From contig RSEE01000014.1 of the NCBI GenBank assembly GCA_003971905.1, forward strand, positions 806,001 to 870,000: a stretch of DNA of 64,000 nt, written 5' to 3'. The notes below the pieces were generated by a model. It was not told where the DNA came from. It saw nothing but the letters and a program-made list of their open reading frames with translations, and made no database searches. This DNA comes from Moniliella sp. 'wahieum' (lineage: Eukaryota > Basidiomycota > Moniliellomycetes > Moniliellales > Moniliellaceae). The position numbers were made by a program, and so were the translations under genes. Numbering within the stretch: position 1 is the stretch's first letter; each line of letters begins with the position of its first letter. This document shows positions 45,451-58,450 of the stretch, piece by piece.

Positions 45451-48400
45451 ATGTCCACCCCTCCCCGCGCGTCGGCCCAGCCTCCGGCCCCCTCGGGCGC
45501 CAGTCCGTTTGCGTACCAGGCCCGCATCATCGACCGCTCCACCAGCCGCTCCGAGTCGCCACTGCGCCCGACCAGCTCCATCCGCCGCTTCCATGCACTC
45601 GGCATGCCCTCCACCTCCATCTCCTAGACTCTTCCCCTCGGCGCGCCCCTTCGACGCTCTCGCAGCCGCCTCAGAACCACCCTACACCCACGCGCAAGGC
45701 AGATCTCTTTGATCCGGCTCCTGGCCCTCCGCCGGCCTCAACCTCCGTTCGCACCCATGCCCCCTCCCTTTCCACCTCGATTCTGGCACCTTCGCGCCGC
45801 TACAATGCCCTGTCTGCCTCCCCCTCAAGTGCAAGCAGCAAGAGCACGTCCCCGCTCAAGCTCAACGTCAGCAGCCCTGCCTCCGAAAGCCGTCCGTCCA
45901 CTCCCTCCTTCTGGGCCCAGTCCGGCTCTCCCACTCGCCTCTCTCCCCACAAATCCCATCACCTAGTTCCTGCTGGGGGGTGTTGGGGATCTGTCCCGTT
46001 CATCTGTCGGCGCACTCAAGACCTTGGGCTCCTACACTGCCTCGTCCACTGAGTCAAGCAAGCAGGCCGACACCAACGGCGAGCTCGCCTCCCAGGCATT
46101 ACCGATGGCGCCGCCCAGGATGTGACAGGCTTGTCAGGACGTGTGCGATTGACACGGAGTCCCGCCATCGCGAGTGGGGTCGCCAGTCCCGGCCGGGTCA
46201 TACCAAGGGTGCGATGAGCATGCCATCCCTTCCCTTTAGTTCCTCTTTCAAGTGGATGGACAAGCAGCGGCATCTCCTCAAGGCGTATGAGTATCTCTGC
46301 CATTGCGGCGAGGCACGCGACTGGATGCAAACCGTTCTTTCGTCTGGGGCTGCATCTCAAAATGCCGAACCGGAGCCTCTTCCCCCCATTGTGGAGATGG
46401 AGGAGCGGATGCGCAATGGCGTCGTCCTGGCCCGCCTGGCTCGCGAATTTGCCACCACAATGTTCCCGCGCATCTTCACTCACCCTCGTCTGCAGTTCAA
46501 GCATACCGACAACATCAACTACTTTTTCTCCGCGATCAAAGCCGTCTCCCTCCCCGAGTTCTTCCACTTTGAGTTGACCGACATTTACGAGAAAAAGAAC
46601 TTTCCCAAGGTTGTTTACTGCATCCACGCGCTCAGGTACGTCATGCTCCTCTTCTTTGCGCCGTTCATATCGGTTCATCAGCTGACCCCCCTTTGTTGGT
46701 AGTCACGTCTTGGCCGTCAAGGCAAGTACAATTTCCGCGTTGGTGATCTTTATGGCCAGCTTGAGTTTACCGAAGAGGAGCTGCAACAGACACACAAGGG
46801 CCTTGAGGGTGTGCCAATGCCCAAGTTGGCGGTCTGGATCGCGCCTTGGCCAAGGAAATGAACGACCCGCTTCCTCCTCCCGAGCCAGTTGAGACGGAGG
46901 CAGAGCGGATCGAGCGGCTGAAGCGAGACCTGGCTCTGGCCGCTCCTGATTACATTGTTCAGTCCGTCGTCCAGTGCCAAGCCATCGCTCGAGGTGCCCT
47001 GGTTCGTCCCAAGGTGCAGCAGGCGCTCAAGCGTGCACGCCAAGCTGAGCTTGCTCGCCTGGAACAAGAGCGTCGCGAACGGCAAGCAGAGCTAGCTCGT
47101 CTCGAGGCCGAACGCATCGCACGTGATAAGGAACTGGCCAGGATCGAGGCGGAGCGCCAAGCGCGCCTCGAAGCCGAGCGGCAAGCCCGGATTGAGGCGG
47201 AACGGGTAGCGAGGGAAATGGAAGCTGCACGTGAAGCCGAACGGATCGCAGGGAGGCCGAGGAAGCGCGGATTGAGGCGGAACGAATCGCACGGGAAGAG
47301 GAAGAGGCTCGCCTGGAAGCTGAACGTATCGCTCAAGAAGAGGAGCAAGCCCGTCAAGACGCCCGCACGATTCGTGCCTGGGCGCCCCCTCTTCAGAGCC
47401 AGATCCGTGGGGTTCTTGCACGTCGAGAGCACAGTGAACGTGCAACTCAACTGGTGAAAACCACACCTCACACCTCTTTCCAAGCGGCTGCCCGGGGTTC
47501 ACTCGCCCGTCGCGCAGTTCAGGATCATCTGACCGACCTTGATGCCCTTGCGGAGCCCATGGGCCCCCTTGTGGGGATCCAATCTGCCGTGCGAGGTTGC
47601 CTATCTCGCCAACGAGCCAATCTCAAGCGCGCAAATTTCCAGCATCTTCAACGGGAGTGGATTGGTTTGCAAGCGCATGCTCGCGGCGCCCTCGCCCGCT
47701 CTTCTGTCAGTGAGATCTTTGCCCAATTCGACGACCCTTCCACACTCGCGTCCGAAACTGTGATGGACGTCCAGGCTATCGCCCGCGGTGTCCTGGCCCG
47801 CCGCAAATACAACCAAAGAAGGCGGACCTACGCGCTGCAACGGCTACTTTCTCCACCCTCCAGTCGCCGCCCGTGGGGTGCTGGTCCGTCGCAACCAGGC
47901 CAAGACGCATGAGAAACTGATTTACCTCGAAGAGAACCACACGCGGCGCGCCGAGACAGTGGAGCTGCAAGCGGCTTGCCGTGGTGCACTTGTCCGCCGT
48001 GCACAAGACACCCAACGCGTTGCCTTGGCTGCGGAGCCCGTCACGTTTGGTGTGGCAGGCTTCCAAGCGGCGGCACGGGCTGCACTCGCACGCCAACGCC
48101 TCTTGGCTCGCATCCGTGGTCTGCGTGCCGCTGAAGACTCCATCGTGCAGCTGCAAGCCCACATTCGTGCCGCACAGTGTCGCGTGCGCGTGCGTGCCAT
48201 GGCCTCGGCCCTGCAGCGGGTCGCGGTGCAGGAAAGTGCGGTTTCACTTCAATCCTTTGCCCGCGCCGCTCTTACCCGCCGTCGCAAGGTCGAGCAACGC
48301 AAGCAACTCGAAACTGTCGCGCCCGACGTGCGTGGGGTGCAGGCGCAGATCCGGGGTGTCTTGCTCCGAGCCGAGTACGACTGGTGGAGGAACCACATCC

Positions 48401-51077
48401 ATGCGTCGGAGCCGGTGGCCATTTTCTCCAGTCCGTCCTTCGAGGGCTCGAGTGCGCAGTGCTTGGCGCGCACGCGAGCGGTTTTGGCGCCAGCATTGGA
48501 AGGACATTGTCACGGTCCAGTCCATCTGGCGCACCAAACAACAAGGGGCGCTTTATCGCGCCCTGGTCCGTGGCACTTCGGTTCCGGTAGAGGTGGTCCG
48601 GGCGTTTGCCCACTTGCTCAGCGATTCGGATGCCGACTGGGCCGACGAGATTGAGGTAGGACGGTTGCGCCGTCTGGTTGTCCGCTCGCTTCGGGACCTG
48701 AGTACTCATGAGCACGATTTGGCCGAGCTCGACCGCAAGATTGCGCTGCTCGTCAAGAATGTGATTGGCATTGAGGAGTTGGTGCGGCTCAAGAACGAAC
48801 GGGGGCTTGGCACCGGCTCTGGCACGATGGCTTTAACCTCGCTCTCCTCCCGTACGGTCACCGTTGGCGATCCCTTTGCAGAGAAGCAGGCCGGCCACGC
48901 TCTCGATCGCGCCGGGCAGGCCAAGCTCGAGCTCTACCAGACTCTTTTCTTCCTCTTGCAAACCCGTCCAGGGTACCTGGCTCGGCTGTATGTGGGGCTG
49001 GACCAACTGAGTCTATCCGATCACGAGACCAAGCAAGTGGAGAAGGCCATTCTCACCCTCTTTGGGTACGGCCAAGATGATCGCGAAGAGTTCTTGCTTC
49101 TCAAGCTGGTGGACGAATGTGTGCGGCAAGAGACTGCTCTATCCCTCTCGCCTCAGGACTTGCTCAGCGGCCGGAAACGGTTTACCAAGCTGGTGGCTAA
49201 CAGTATTCTGATCGTTCGCATGTCGCCTCGTCGGGAGATGCGCAGCGGATCCGTCCAGAGCTGGTGGGCCCCCCCATTGTGGCGATGCTGAACGATGTGA
49301 ACTTGGACCTGGAGACCAACCCCAAGAGCATTTGGACCAGCATGCATCCGGGACAATGGCCGTCGAAAACGTTCAAGAAATCCTCCTTGATCCTCAAACT
49401 CGTACCACCTACATCCACCGCCTCCAAGCGCTCCATGCCAACCGACTCGTTTGTCAGCGCCATCACGAGTCGCCCGCGGCGCTTGCCATATGGTCTGCGT
49501 TACACGGCCCGCACCATCCTTCGTGCGGGGAAAGCCAATTCCCAGAGCAAAACTCGGACGACTTGGCACGCTTGGTGGGGCATATGGTCTACTACCGCTA
49601 CTTCCGTCCGGCCATCATTGCGCCCGAGGAGCATGGCGTGCTCGAGGACGGGGTGGTGCTCGACCCCAAGCAACGCGCTCTGCTGAGCCGGGTGGACCGA
49701 ATGATCTCCGACATTGCGCACGGCAAAGTGTATGGCGCGATGGAGGACGAGGACCTGAGGGACGGCCACTTGGCGCCGCTCAATGAGTTTATGAGGGATG
49801 CTACGCGTCGGTTCACGGACTGGATCCTGGCCTTGATTGATGTGCCGGATTTGGAAATTCACTTTGCCACGGTGGATGCACTGGATGCGACGGGCCAGCT
49901 GTCGCGCGCGATTGATATCTCGCCGGGGGAGGTGTACGCATTCCATGCGCTCCTGCTCCGCGAGCTGGCCGTGGTAGCACCCGAACCGAACGACATTGTG
50001 AGGGAACTCCTGCAGAAGCTGGGCCCCGCCCTGTCGCTCCGTCACCCAACGAAGTGGCCTTGGTAGCCGCAAGAAACCAAGAAGTCACCCTCGAGTTGAT
50101 CCCCATGGCTTGCCCGACCCGAGGCAGAGGGCCGTGCGCTGTGGGTTGAGACCAAACGGTTGGTGCTGAATGTGCTGCGGGTCCAAACGGGCCCGGATCT
50201 GTATACGGTTTTGCTAGAGGAGGTGACCGATGCCGACGAGCGCGCTTGGATGGCCGTGGCCGAGGCTGAACGCGTAGCAGAGCAACGAAATGCGCTGGTC
50301 AGCCGCCGTGGTGATCGGCCCCTCCCCGCTCAATTGCGTGCCCAGCATCACCCGTCCGAGTTGCCGCTGGAAGATTTGCGGCAGATGGCCTTTGTGGACG
50401 TCAAGGCGCATACGCTCCAGCGGGTACTGGACCTGGAGCGATCGGGCAAGGTGACTCGTGCCAACGGGTTCCAGGACTTATGGACGCGTTGGCCCACGAC
50501 ATTCGGCTCAAGAATACGATGCGCACCCACCGCAAGGCCCAGATGAAGGCCATGTCGGATTCGTTGCGCGACCTGGCGCAGCGCAAGACACAGATTGACG
50601 ACCGCATCCGTCTTACCACTCTGTCATTGAGCAGTCCATTGCCGAGACGCCACAAGAAAGGGTCCAAGAAGCGTGGGTTGCGGTTGAAGGACAAGTTGTC
50701 TTGGTCGTCCCAAGCCAAGCACATGCGTCAGCTCGATCGCCAGGCAAATTGCCCGCCTTTGGATCCTTCTTGTTCTCTTCCTTCAAGTTGGAACAGCGCG
50801 GCGTTCTGCTCTCGGTCGAAACGGGTCAAACGTTGGACTTTACCATTGACTCGAACCGGCCTGGCGTCTTCACCATCTCGGCACTCGTCCCGGCTTCCTC
50901 TTCCAGTCCGGGCGGCCCACCCTTGCCCCGTTGGCAGAGGAGGAGATCACCCTCGAACGGCTTTTGGAGTTGCAGTGGAACCACGAGTCGTCGATTCTCC
51001 TCCTCAATGGCCTGGCTCGCTTCAACACGGACAAACTGATCGAACTCATCAATCGAAAGTTTTATGCCTCGAGCTAG
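45451..51077 (+). CDS. IQG1: IQGAP-family scaffold of the cytokinetic ring
   Basis: Cytokinesis scaffold (Iqg1/Rng2) binding actin, calmodulin and Rho GTPases. Domain order is a disordered Ser/Pro-rich N-terminus (MSTPPRASAQPPAPSGASPF), then a calponin-homology domain at about 46220-46830 (DKQRHLLKAYEYLCHCGEAR, MRNGVVLARLAREFATTMFP). A Glu/Arg/Ala coiled coil spans about 47030-47390. About a dozen IQ-type motifs run over 46960-48560, such as QAAARGSLARR, QAHARGALARS, QAIARGVLARRKY and QAQIRGVLLRAEY. The RasGAP-related domain is at about 48650-50000 (YLARLYVGLDQL, VYYRYFRPAIIAPEEHGVLE). The RasGAP C-terminal domain ends at 51077 (DLALIMK-free, WNHESSILLLNGLARFNTDK, LIELINRKFYASS). One intron, 46636-46702. 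At least ten one-base shifts interrupt it. All IQGAP modules are present. Confidence 0.93.
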
Positions 51078-52900
51078 TTTCGCTTTTTCTCTCTCTCTCT
51101 CTCTCTCTCCTCTCTCTCTCCCCCCGTTCCGCTTCGTTCTTCTCGGCTACATCTACCTTTTATGTCCATGCTACGGATATGTTTCTGTCTCCCTTCGTAT
51201 CCGCTTCGTTTCTTCCCCCCTCTGTTCAATTCCCTTGGTTTGTTTTCTTCTGTTCAAAGAAGCCCTATGTGGGCACCCGTGCCCCCCCCCCCCCCTTGTA
51301 CCCGAGTACTATACTATTAGCGTGAATCATCCCCCCATCCTTGTTGGTCAGGCAGAAGTGTAAACCCTGCGCCTACTTCGAAGATGGCAAGGCCAAGCGC
51401 CAAGCGGTCCGTAGTATCCAGTGTTGAGTATGAGTGCCGAGAAGGAAGTTGATCTACGAGACGGATTGTTCTGGTGGCCATTATCAATTCTTTATAACTA
51501 AATTGAGCATCCTGCCATGGCCACGGCCGCCGAGCAGTACACGGCAGAATACGATGGCGTCAGTCGTACACGCCAACACTATACGTCAAAACGTCATCTC
51601 CTGGTTGCTTTGGGTGTCGATGGTAGTCATTCAGGCTGCATGGAATGGAGGGGGGAGTAGAAGTAACCACGCGGTGTATACAACGCGTGATAATCGATAA
51701 TGCTATGAGAGAGAGACGAGGGGCTCAACATTCAAGATTAGTCAAGCTTCAAGGAAGATCTAGAACAGAGTGACTACTACTACAGTAGGTACTTAGTAAT
51801 TAGTACGTGTGACATATGAGACCCGTCACAGAGTTTGTGGTGCCGCCACAACAAAGAGGGCACGCCTATCCATTGTAGTACTGCGGCAATAAAACCGTCG
51901 TCCACAGCTCGCCTCTCTGTCCGCCCACTGACGAATTGGGAAGCCCCGGAAAGCTGTGACAGCTGAAGATCCGCTACCACAATGCGCCGGCAGCACGATG
52001 GTCCGAACAAAGGGGGGGGAGGTTATTACATGCTGGCCGTTGCGTGGCTGGTGCTGTTCGCAGGCAGATGGACGCCATGAATGGGAGTGGAGGGGCTGGA
52101 ACTAGAGTCGATCGTCGATCGTCGATTGGTGATGTGATGTGGTGTGCTGTGATGAGAGGGCAGGAGGGCAGGAGGGCAGTGTTGCGTAGGACGTGCGTGT
52201 GACATGTGATGAGGGATGTGCGAGGGAACGGGACATGGGGCCATGCAGCCCAGTGACTAGTGGCCGCACAGCGCAGAGACGCTGCCCCGGCTGAGCTCAG
52301 CAACGAGCAGCGGAACGCAAAACCTCGCATCAGCCGTCGCCGCAGCCTCCACCGCTGATCCATCGCCGATCGCCTGCTGAGCGCTGATGCAGAGCTGCCG
52401 TGCCGCTGGCCGAAGAGACGGGGGCACAGCGCCAGCCTGGCCGCAGAGGGCCCTGCATGGCTCTGCTAACACAGGCGCCATGCTGTTCTTTCCTCCCGAC
52501 GAGCCGAATAGCCCATCCGCACAGGGGCAGTCTACGGCAGCTGAGTGCGACAACCGGGACGACTGCCCCTCTGCCCGCCCTGCTTCTTTCTGCGGGCCAG
52601 GCGCCGGCGTGGCGAGCGCTGACATGCGATTTGGGACAGCACGCGTCGGTCGTCAGTACTCAGTCGCTGGGGGAGCCTGGGACCTGTCAGTGACTGGCGT
52701 GGCGGGAGCTGCCCGACGCAAACGCACGTGGTGCCCTCCGTCTCTTCTTCCATCACCACCACTCTCCTCCATCCCCCCCTCACACCCCCTCCCTAGTCTC
52801 CCCTCCCATGTCGCATGCGCCAGCACAGAGGCGTACGACGAGGGCTCGTACGACCCTTATCCACACTCTCTACGCAGGAGACCACCCCACCCCGCCAGCC
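51078..52900. other. Long intergenic region between IQGAP and KRE6-like
   Basis: A 1.8-kb region without a supported gene. It starts with a (CT)n tract just behind the IQGAP stop (51082-51122) and has a C14 run near 51287-51300. The right part (about 52700-52900) is pyrimidine-rich and probably the KRE6-like promoter and 5' UTR. Frames such as 52387-53487 span non-coding and coding sequence and are not trusted. Confidence 0.4.
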
Positions 52901-55005
52901 ATGCCGCCTCTGTCTCACACCTCCAGCACCCCGCTCGACGCCCTGCAGCAGGTGCGGCTGCAGCAGCTGCATACCCGCAAGCGTTCTGGCTGGATCGCCG
53001 ATGCCGACATCCTCTCCCATTATGGGCTTCGACACGTGCCGACCAAAAGGACAGCTCAGCGTCACCCCCAGAAAGTGGGCAGATGGCCTGGTACTCTCCG
53101 TCGCAGACCGACTTGACCAAAAAGGGCTTCAGCCCTGACATTTCCACCTCCCACTCCTATTCCCTTCATTCCCATGGCGGTGTCTTCCTTTCTCCGGGGC
53201 AATCGTCTCTGGGTTGGGCATCCAGACAAATGCCTTGCCTGTGCATCACCCCAGATGTCCAGCCCGACGAGTGCAATGTGTTCTTCCCCCTTCAAGGAAG
53301 GAGCCGGCGTGCTCGGATCCGCGTCACGGTACGGGGTGGTAGACCCAACATGCAAATCAACGCGCTCCTTTACAATGATCTCGCCGACTGGATGATGACC
53401 TGCACCGCCTTGGCCCGGACGATGCCAAATATGCCAACAAGACAAAGGGATCAGTGCTCGTGGTGTGGTACAACCTTGGCACCCTGATCGTCCTGATCCT
53501 TGGCTTACTGATGCTGTTTGCTGGCTACCCGATTCTTACCGCCTTCCCACCAAGCACGACTCGCTGGGTGCCTATGGCCTAGGCGGGACCAACGGTTCGG
53601 CCAAGGCCAGCATTCGGGCGTGCGCACCACCTTGATCGACCCCGACACGCCCCAGGAAGCCTACACTCGCCCGCCGCCGTCGGTCGGGCACGATGAACCT
53701 CGTCTTTTCGGACGAGTTCAACACCCCGGCGCAGCTTTTACCCGGGCGATGATGCGTTTTGGGAAGCCGTGGGACCTGCATACTGGGCCATAACAACTAC
53801 GAGTGGTAACGACCCAGCGGCAGTTACCACGGCCAATGGTGCGTGCAGTGACGCGAGCCAACACCGGAGCACAACCTCAACTTCCGCGGGGGCATGATCA
53901 AACGTGGAAAAGTTTGCTTTACGGGTGGGTGTTGGGTCAGTGTCGTCTGCCTGGTAAGGCCAAGGTGGTGGCTCTGCCTGCAGTGTGGTTATGGGCAATC
54001 GGGCCGCGCTGGTTACGGCGCGACCCTCGAGGGCACGTGGCCCTACAGCTACGACGCGTGCGATGTGGGTACCTTGCCAACCAGACGACCCAGTGACGAT
54101 GTTACCCGACACAACCGAGCTTGGAAATTGCGGGTTTCAACCAAAAACACTTACCAAGTCGCTCTCTTCTCCCTGGCCAGCGTCTGCAGGCATTGCCTGG
54201 CGATGACCATCCGGGACCGCAGTTCCCCAAGGATCCTATGCGGGCCGTATGGCCTGAGATGATCTGTTTGAAGCCCAAGTTTCGTCCGATGGTATGACTG
54301 TCTCTCAGTCGGGGCAGTTTGCTCCTTACAAGTACGTTTTCCTTCTTCTTTTTTGTTTCATACTCCTGCAAGGCTGACATTTTGTGGTTTGGTGGCAGTG
54401 CCTATACCGCCCCATGGCCCCGCCCATGCTGATCAACCAAGGCGATCGCCAACTCCTACACGGAGAAATTACCCAGCAGAGCATGTGGGCGTGACACCGA
54501 CGGACCAGCAAGGTGTCCAGTACTGCCGACAACTCGACGTATTTTTACCGAGTACGCGGTCGAGTACAAGCCGGCCACGGCGTGTACATCCAATGGGAAG
54601 CGAGCGGCCAGCCCGCGTGGCGTCTTACGCCCGAGCAATTGGCTCCCGACCCGGTCGCTCAAATTCCGAACGTCCACCGCCCGAACGATGACATCCTCGC
54701 CAACGTGGGCATCTCGCAAAACTTTGGCACGCCATCCTGGAACGAGATCATGTGGCCATCGACGATGGAAAATCGACTTTGTGCGGGGTGTACCAGCCGG
54801 CAGGCAAGACCAACATTGGTTGTGACCCGCCCGACTATCCACCGCCGCCTATATCAATCGCCACTCGAAGCGTACAACCCAACTACACCTCTGGGGCGGC
54901 GGCCAGGGGGCTACGGCGCGCCGACTGGCCCCGCAACCGCTCAATCCGGGCGGCAGCGCTACCGTGTCCAAGAACCCGGGCAGCCCCACCCGCCCAGTGC
55001 CCAAG
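52901..55005 (+). CDS. KRE6: KRE6/SKN1-like beta-1,6-glucan synthesis protein (GH16-related)
   Basis: Type II membrane protein of ER/Golgi required for cell-wall beta-1,6-glucan. The N-terminal cytosolic part has LSVTPRKWADGL and DDLHRLGPDDAKYANKTKGS. The membrane segment follows (about 53450-53545, LVVWYNLGTLIVLILGLLML, FAGYPILTAF). The luminal GH16-like domain shows LIDPDTPQEAYTR, MNLVFSDEFNTPAQ-type, LNFRGGM, GKAKVVALPAVW and GRAGYGATLEGTWPYSYDAC. The EIDLFEAQVSSDGMTVSQSG region follows, then IPNVHRPNDDILANVGISQN, FGTPSWNEIMWPSTM and TNIGCDPPDYP. The catalytic-type EID becomes visible only if one T is restored near 54256. Many one-base shifts occur. N-terminal boundary and stop are uncertain; 53110-53390 is not explained and may be disordered or intronic. 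Confidence 0.85.
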
Positions 55006-58000
55006 GCCCGCGCGTACCCTCCTCTCATATTGGCAACAACCAGCCCCAGTGCGATGTCTCGGCTTGGAACAAGGGACACTCGCAAACTAAGTATGGCAAC
55101 GATTTGCTTTCGTCTGCCCCTCCCCATCTCCCATCTCCTCATTGCCCATCTCTCGTCCGTATCCTATCTCCCCATCTCGTCATTGCCCCATCTCCCCATC
55201 TCCCCATTCCCCATCTCCCCATCTCCCCTCTCCCCATCTCCCATCTCCCCATCTCCCCATCTCCTCATCTCCCATCTCCCCATCTCCCCATCTCCCATCC
55301 CCATCTCCCCATCTCCCCATCTCCCATCTCCCCATCTCCCCATATCCCATCTCCCCATCTCCCCATCTCCCCATCTCCCTATCTCCCCATCCCCCATCCC
55401 CCATCCCCCCATCTGCCCATCTGCCCATCTCTCCATATCTCCATCTCCCCGTCTCCCCATCTCCCGTAATATCTCTCCCTCATCCCTGACTCTCCCACTT
55501 TCCTGCGGGAAAGGAGAGTCAGGTCATTTCTGGCCGGGGTATTTCTCGCCGTGCGAACCTTTTGTTCGCCTCTGCTCCGTTCTGTCGCTTTCGCGTTGTC
55601 ATGGTCGTCCAATGTCGTGCTTCCCCCTCCTCTCTGTGCGCTGCTTTCGTTGGCTGGTGAAGACCTTCAAGTCTTTCCCTCTCCACGGACCGCATGCCCA
55701 CCCATTCTTATGGTCCTTGCCCCCTCTGTCTCCCCCATCTCCCCCTGGTCCCGTCCGTTCCCGCCCTACGGCTACATGTGCATTCCTCTCTAGCATCACC
55801 TTCCTGTGGCAACGATCCTTTCGGTTGCGCGCTCTCCTAACGTGTGCATACGAACCAGCATGGGAGCACACGAGAGGGAAGAGGGAAGAGGAAGTCCAGG
55901 GTATAGTATCTATAGTTTCCCCTTCGGTCGCCTGTTGGCCACCATGTACCCACCCGGCACCACCGCGCCTTTCGTCCAGGTTCTGATTGTGTGCATGTCA
56001 TACAGCGGAACCTTATTATCACATTGCACGCAGCACAACCACCACACCAACCGTATTATATAGTGCTTCAAGTGTCCTCGTCAGGACTCAGTACAGCCAC
56101 GTTATACTCAGTTGGCGGCTCCCAAGTCCGCACTCGTTACATTAACGTTCAGCGAATCATTCCGGGTAGAGTGCAGATCATCGGAGCTGGGGGAGAGCGA
56201 GGCGGCTGCCCGAAGTAAGAGAGGCTCGTTTCTTTAGTTTCCTCGTGATACCTTGTCAAGGCAACTGTCGTCCCGAATTTTTGATGCAGTGTATACACAA
56301 CACGCGTCACAGCACGCGTCGTACAAACGTGATGCTTGCACAGGTACGAGAGATCGGTCACCACCCTATCACATTGCCCTGGCGAACACATGTTTCTGGG
56401 TGGTGCGGTAACCGGTAACTGGTAACCGGTAACCGGTAACGCGTAACGGGGCGTGGATCCAGACCCTGCGGCTGCTCAGTGTACCGCTAATAGTGCCTAT
56501 AGTAACTAGTAACTAGTAACGACGAACTAAGATATAGGACTTGAAGGCACCACACGCTTATTAGCGCTTCTGAATCTCATGTCCAACTGAAGCGAAGAGG
56601 CACTCTGCGGATGCGCTCCTCTCCTGCCAACCCCACTGCAGAATCGCGTGGGGGCGGCTACCACCCACATTGTCGCCCCCCTCGTCGCGAGGAGGTGGTG
56701 GTGGTGCTCAGGCTGAGGAGCGGCACAGAGGACAGGCAGGACGCCGCACGACAGGTACCATGTGTCAACAACGCCACGCTGTGTCACGCATGTACCTGAG
56801 GCCTGATCACCAATCACGCATCACGCATCCCCCTCGGTGCTGCCCTATCCGTCTCCCCGATGTTTCGCCGGTTATAGGTCTGGGTCTGACAGGCTCCTCT
56901 CCACTGGGCATAAAACCATCATCGATCCACTGTCAACGTTGTCGACATCATCCACAACAACTCTCTTTCTTATTACCATGTGCCCAGAGCGGCGCAGGGC
57001 GGCGCCCCTCTGCTAGCACCATATGGGACCAATGCTCTCGGTTGGATCATCGATAAGAGGGTAGTATGATATTCTGGCCCATCGCTTACCCCAACGCTCG
57101 CACTCACCGTACTACGTGTGTGGTTGCTTCGTTGCTCACGCTCCCACATCACATGTCACATGTCACATGTCACAGCCGCTCACACCGAACACTCAGTGCT
57201 CACAACTCACATGCACTCACACGCGCACAGCGCTCACACGTCCCTGGCGCCTCTGCCCCTCCTCATGTGCCACGACCCCCTGGCTCTTGATGCACAGTAT
57301 GTTGTGCGTGCTGTAGGATAATGCGGTATCTCAGCTTGCTGGTGAACTTCACCGGTTGGGTGACGGAAAGAAGGAGGGCCATCCGGTCATTAATCACGCA
57401 ACGGTTGTTGACTGTGATCCTCTGGCTCCCAGTCGGTAGACCAGGTTCGCCTCGGTTCCATCGGCTTCCACGCTGACGTCCCTGCGTGTCACTGTCCCTG
57501 TGCCCTGCACTCTCTCCTGTGTGACTCACTGTCCCTGTGCCTAGTCCAGCCTCCTATATAGATGCCTCTGTACCCAGACCCAACTGGCTCCAATCCATCA
57601 CCTTCTCCTCATCCTTCTGCCCGTCCGGCTCCCTAGGCCAACAACGGTAGGTCTGAAGCTTCTCAAGCCTTGTAAAGGTGTGGTCCAATGGAAAAGCTAG
57701 AAGACCAATTTAGGTCATACATGCACTCAACATGCTGGATCCATGTTTTGCTCCCCCTAAGGCCTGAGGCGTTGGCCGAAGTTTCGGCTCTTGTCCGAGC
57801 TCAGTGTTTCTGCAAAGGCGGAGCAGTCTGCCCGTTGGTCTGTACGAGTGTCCATTGTCAGGAAGCGGGCCGGGAGGCGGGAGGGCGGACGGAGCGGAGA
57901 GGGTGTGGGTGTGTGTGACGGGTGATGGGCGGGGCGGCAGTGCAGTGTCGCTGCGAGTGCTCTCACATGTCGCAGGATCTCAGATCTGCGTCTCTGCAGC

Positions 58001-58450
58001 CGGCCGGGCGGCGCAGGGTGGCGCACCGGCTTGGAGGCGGGTCTGGGGCCAGCGGGCTTGCGGAGGCCGCCGCACTCGGCCACTGTGCCAGCCCATTCGC
58101 CCTTCGCCTGCTGTCGGCGGCTCGCTGGGCTGCTGCGCTGCTGCTGGGCTCCACCTCTCCGAGACTAGGGACCCTTGCAGCAGCTGCCTCAGGCACCAGC
58201 CCACCAGCGCCCAGCCGATGCGTCGGCACTCCAGGCACCCGCAGCTCCCCCTCTCCCACTGCGCCGTGTGCCAGCTGCCCCCAAGGAGAGTCTATATAAC
58301 GCTGGCCTCGCGAAGCGGCTGGCAAGAAAACTCGCTGCCAGTTGGGTTCTGTTGGCCCGTGTCTCCGTCCGTTTCCTCTCCATCCATCCATCCATCCATC
58401 CATCCATCCCCCCACCTCCATCTCACACTCGCTTGCGCACCCCCCGCACC
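55006..58450. other. Long intergenic region between KRE6-like and GH5 genes
   Basis: About 3.4 kb with no gene I can support, apart from the minisatellite listed separately. A tandem GGTAACTGGTAACCGGTAAC cluster lies at 56408-56447, followed by AGTAACTAGTAACTAGTAAC at 56501-56520. A (CACATGT)n-like run is at about 57149-57173. The last 100 bp contain a (CATC)n microsatellite (about 58380-58408) in the probable GH5 5' UTR. Open frames are short and unremarkable. Confidence 0.45.
55120..55470. repeat. CCCCATCTCCCATCT minisatellite, about 350 bp
   Basis: A long, mildly degenerate array of 6- to 9-nt units (CCCCATCT and CCCATCT) just behind the recognisable end of the KRE6-like gene. One strand is almost purely pyrimidine plus A, giving strong strand asymmetry. 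Reading frames through it (SPSPHLPIS.. on plus, MGRWGDGE.. on minus) are translated repeat and not genes. The array probably varies in length between strains. Confidence 0.92.

Noticed and set aside
44776-45594. 272-codon minus-strand frame with Gly/Asp repeats
   Set aside because: It runs through the CCATCTCC minisatellite and antisense to the IQGAP start, with no family resemblance.
55164-55460. Minus-strand protein of MGRWGDGE repeats
   Set aside because: It is the translation of the CCCCATCT minisatellite in one frame; the other frames are equally open.
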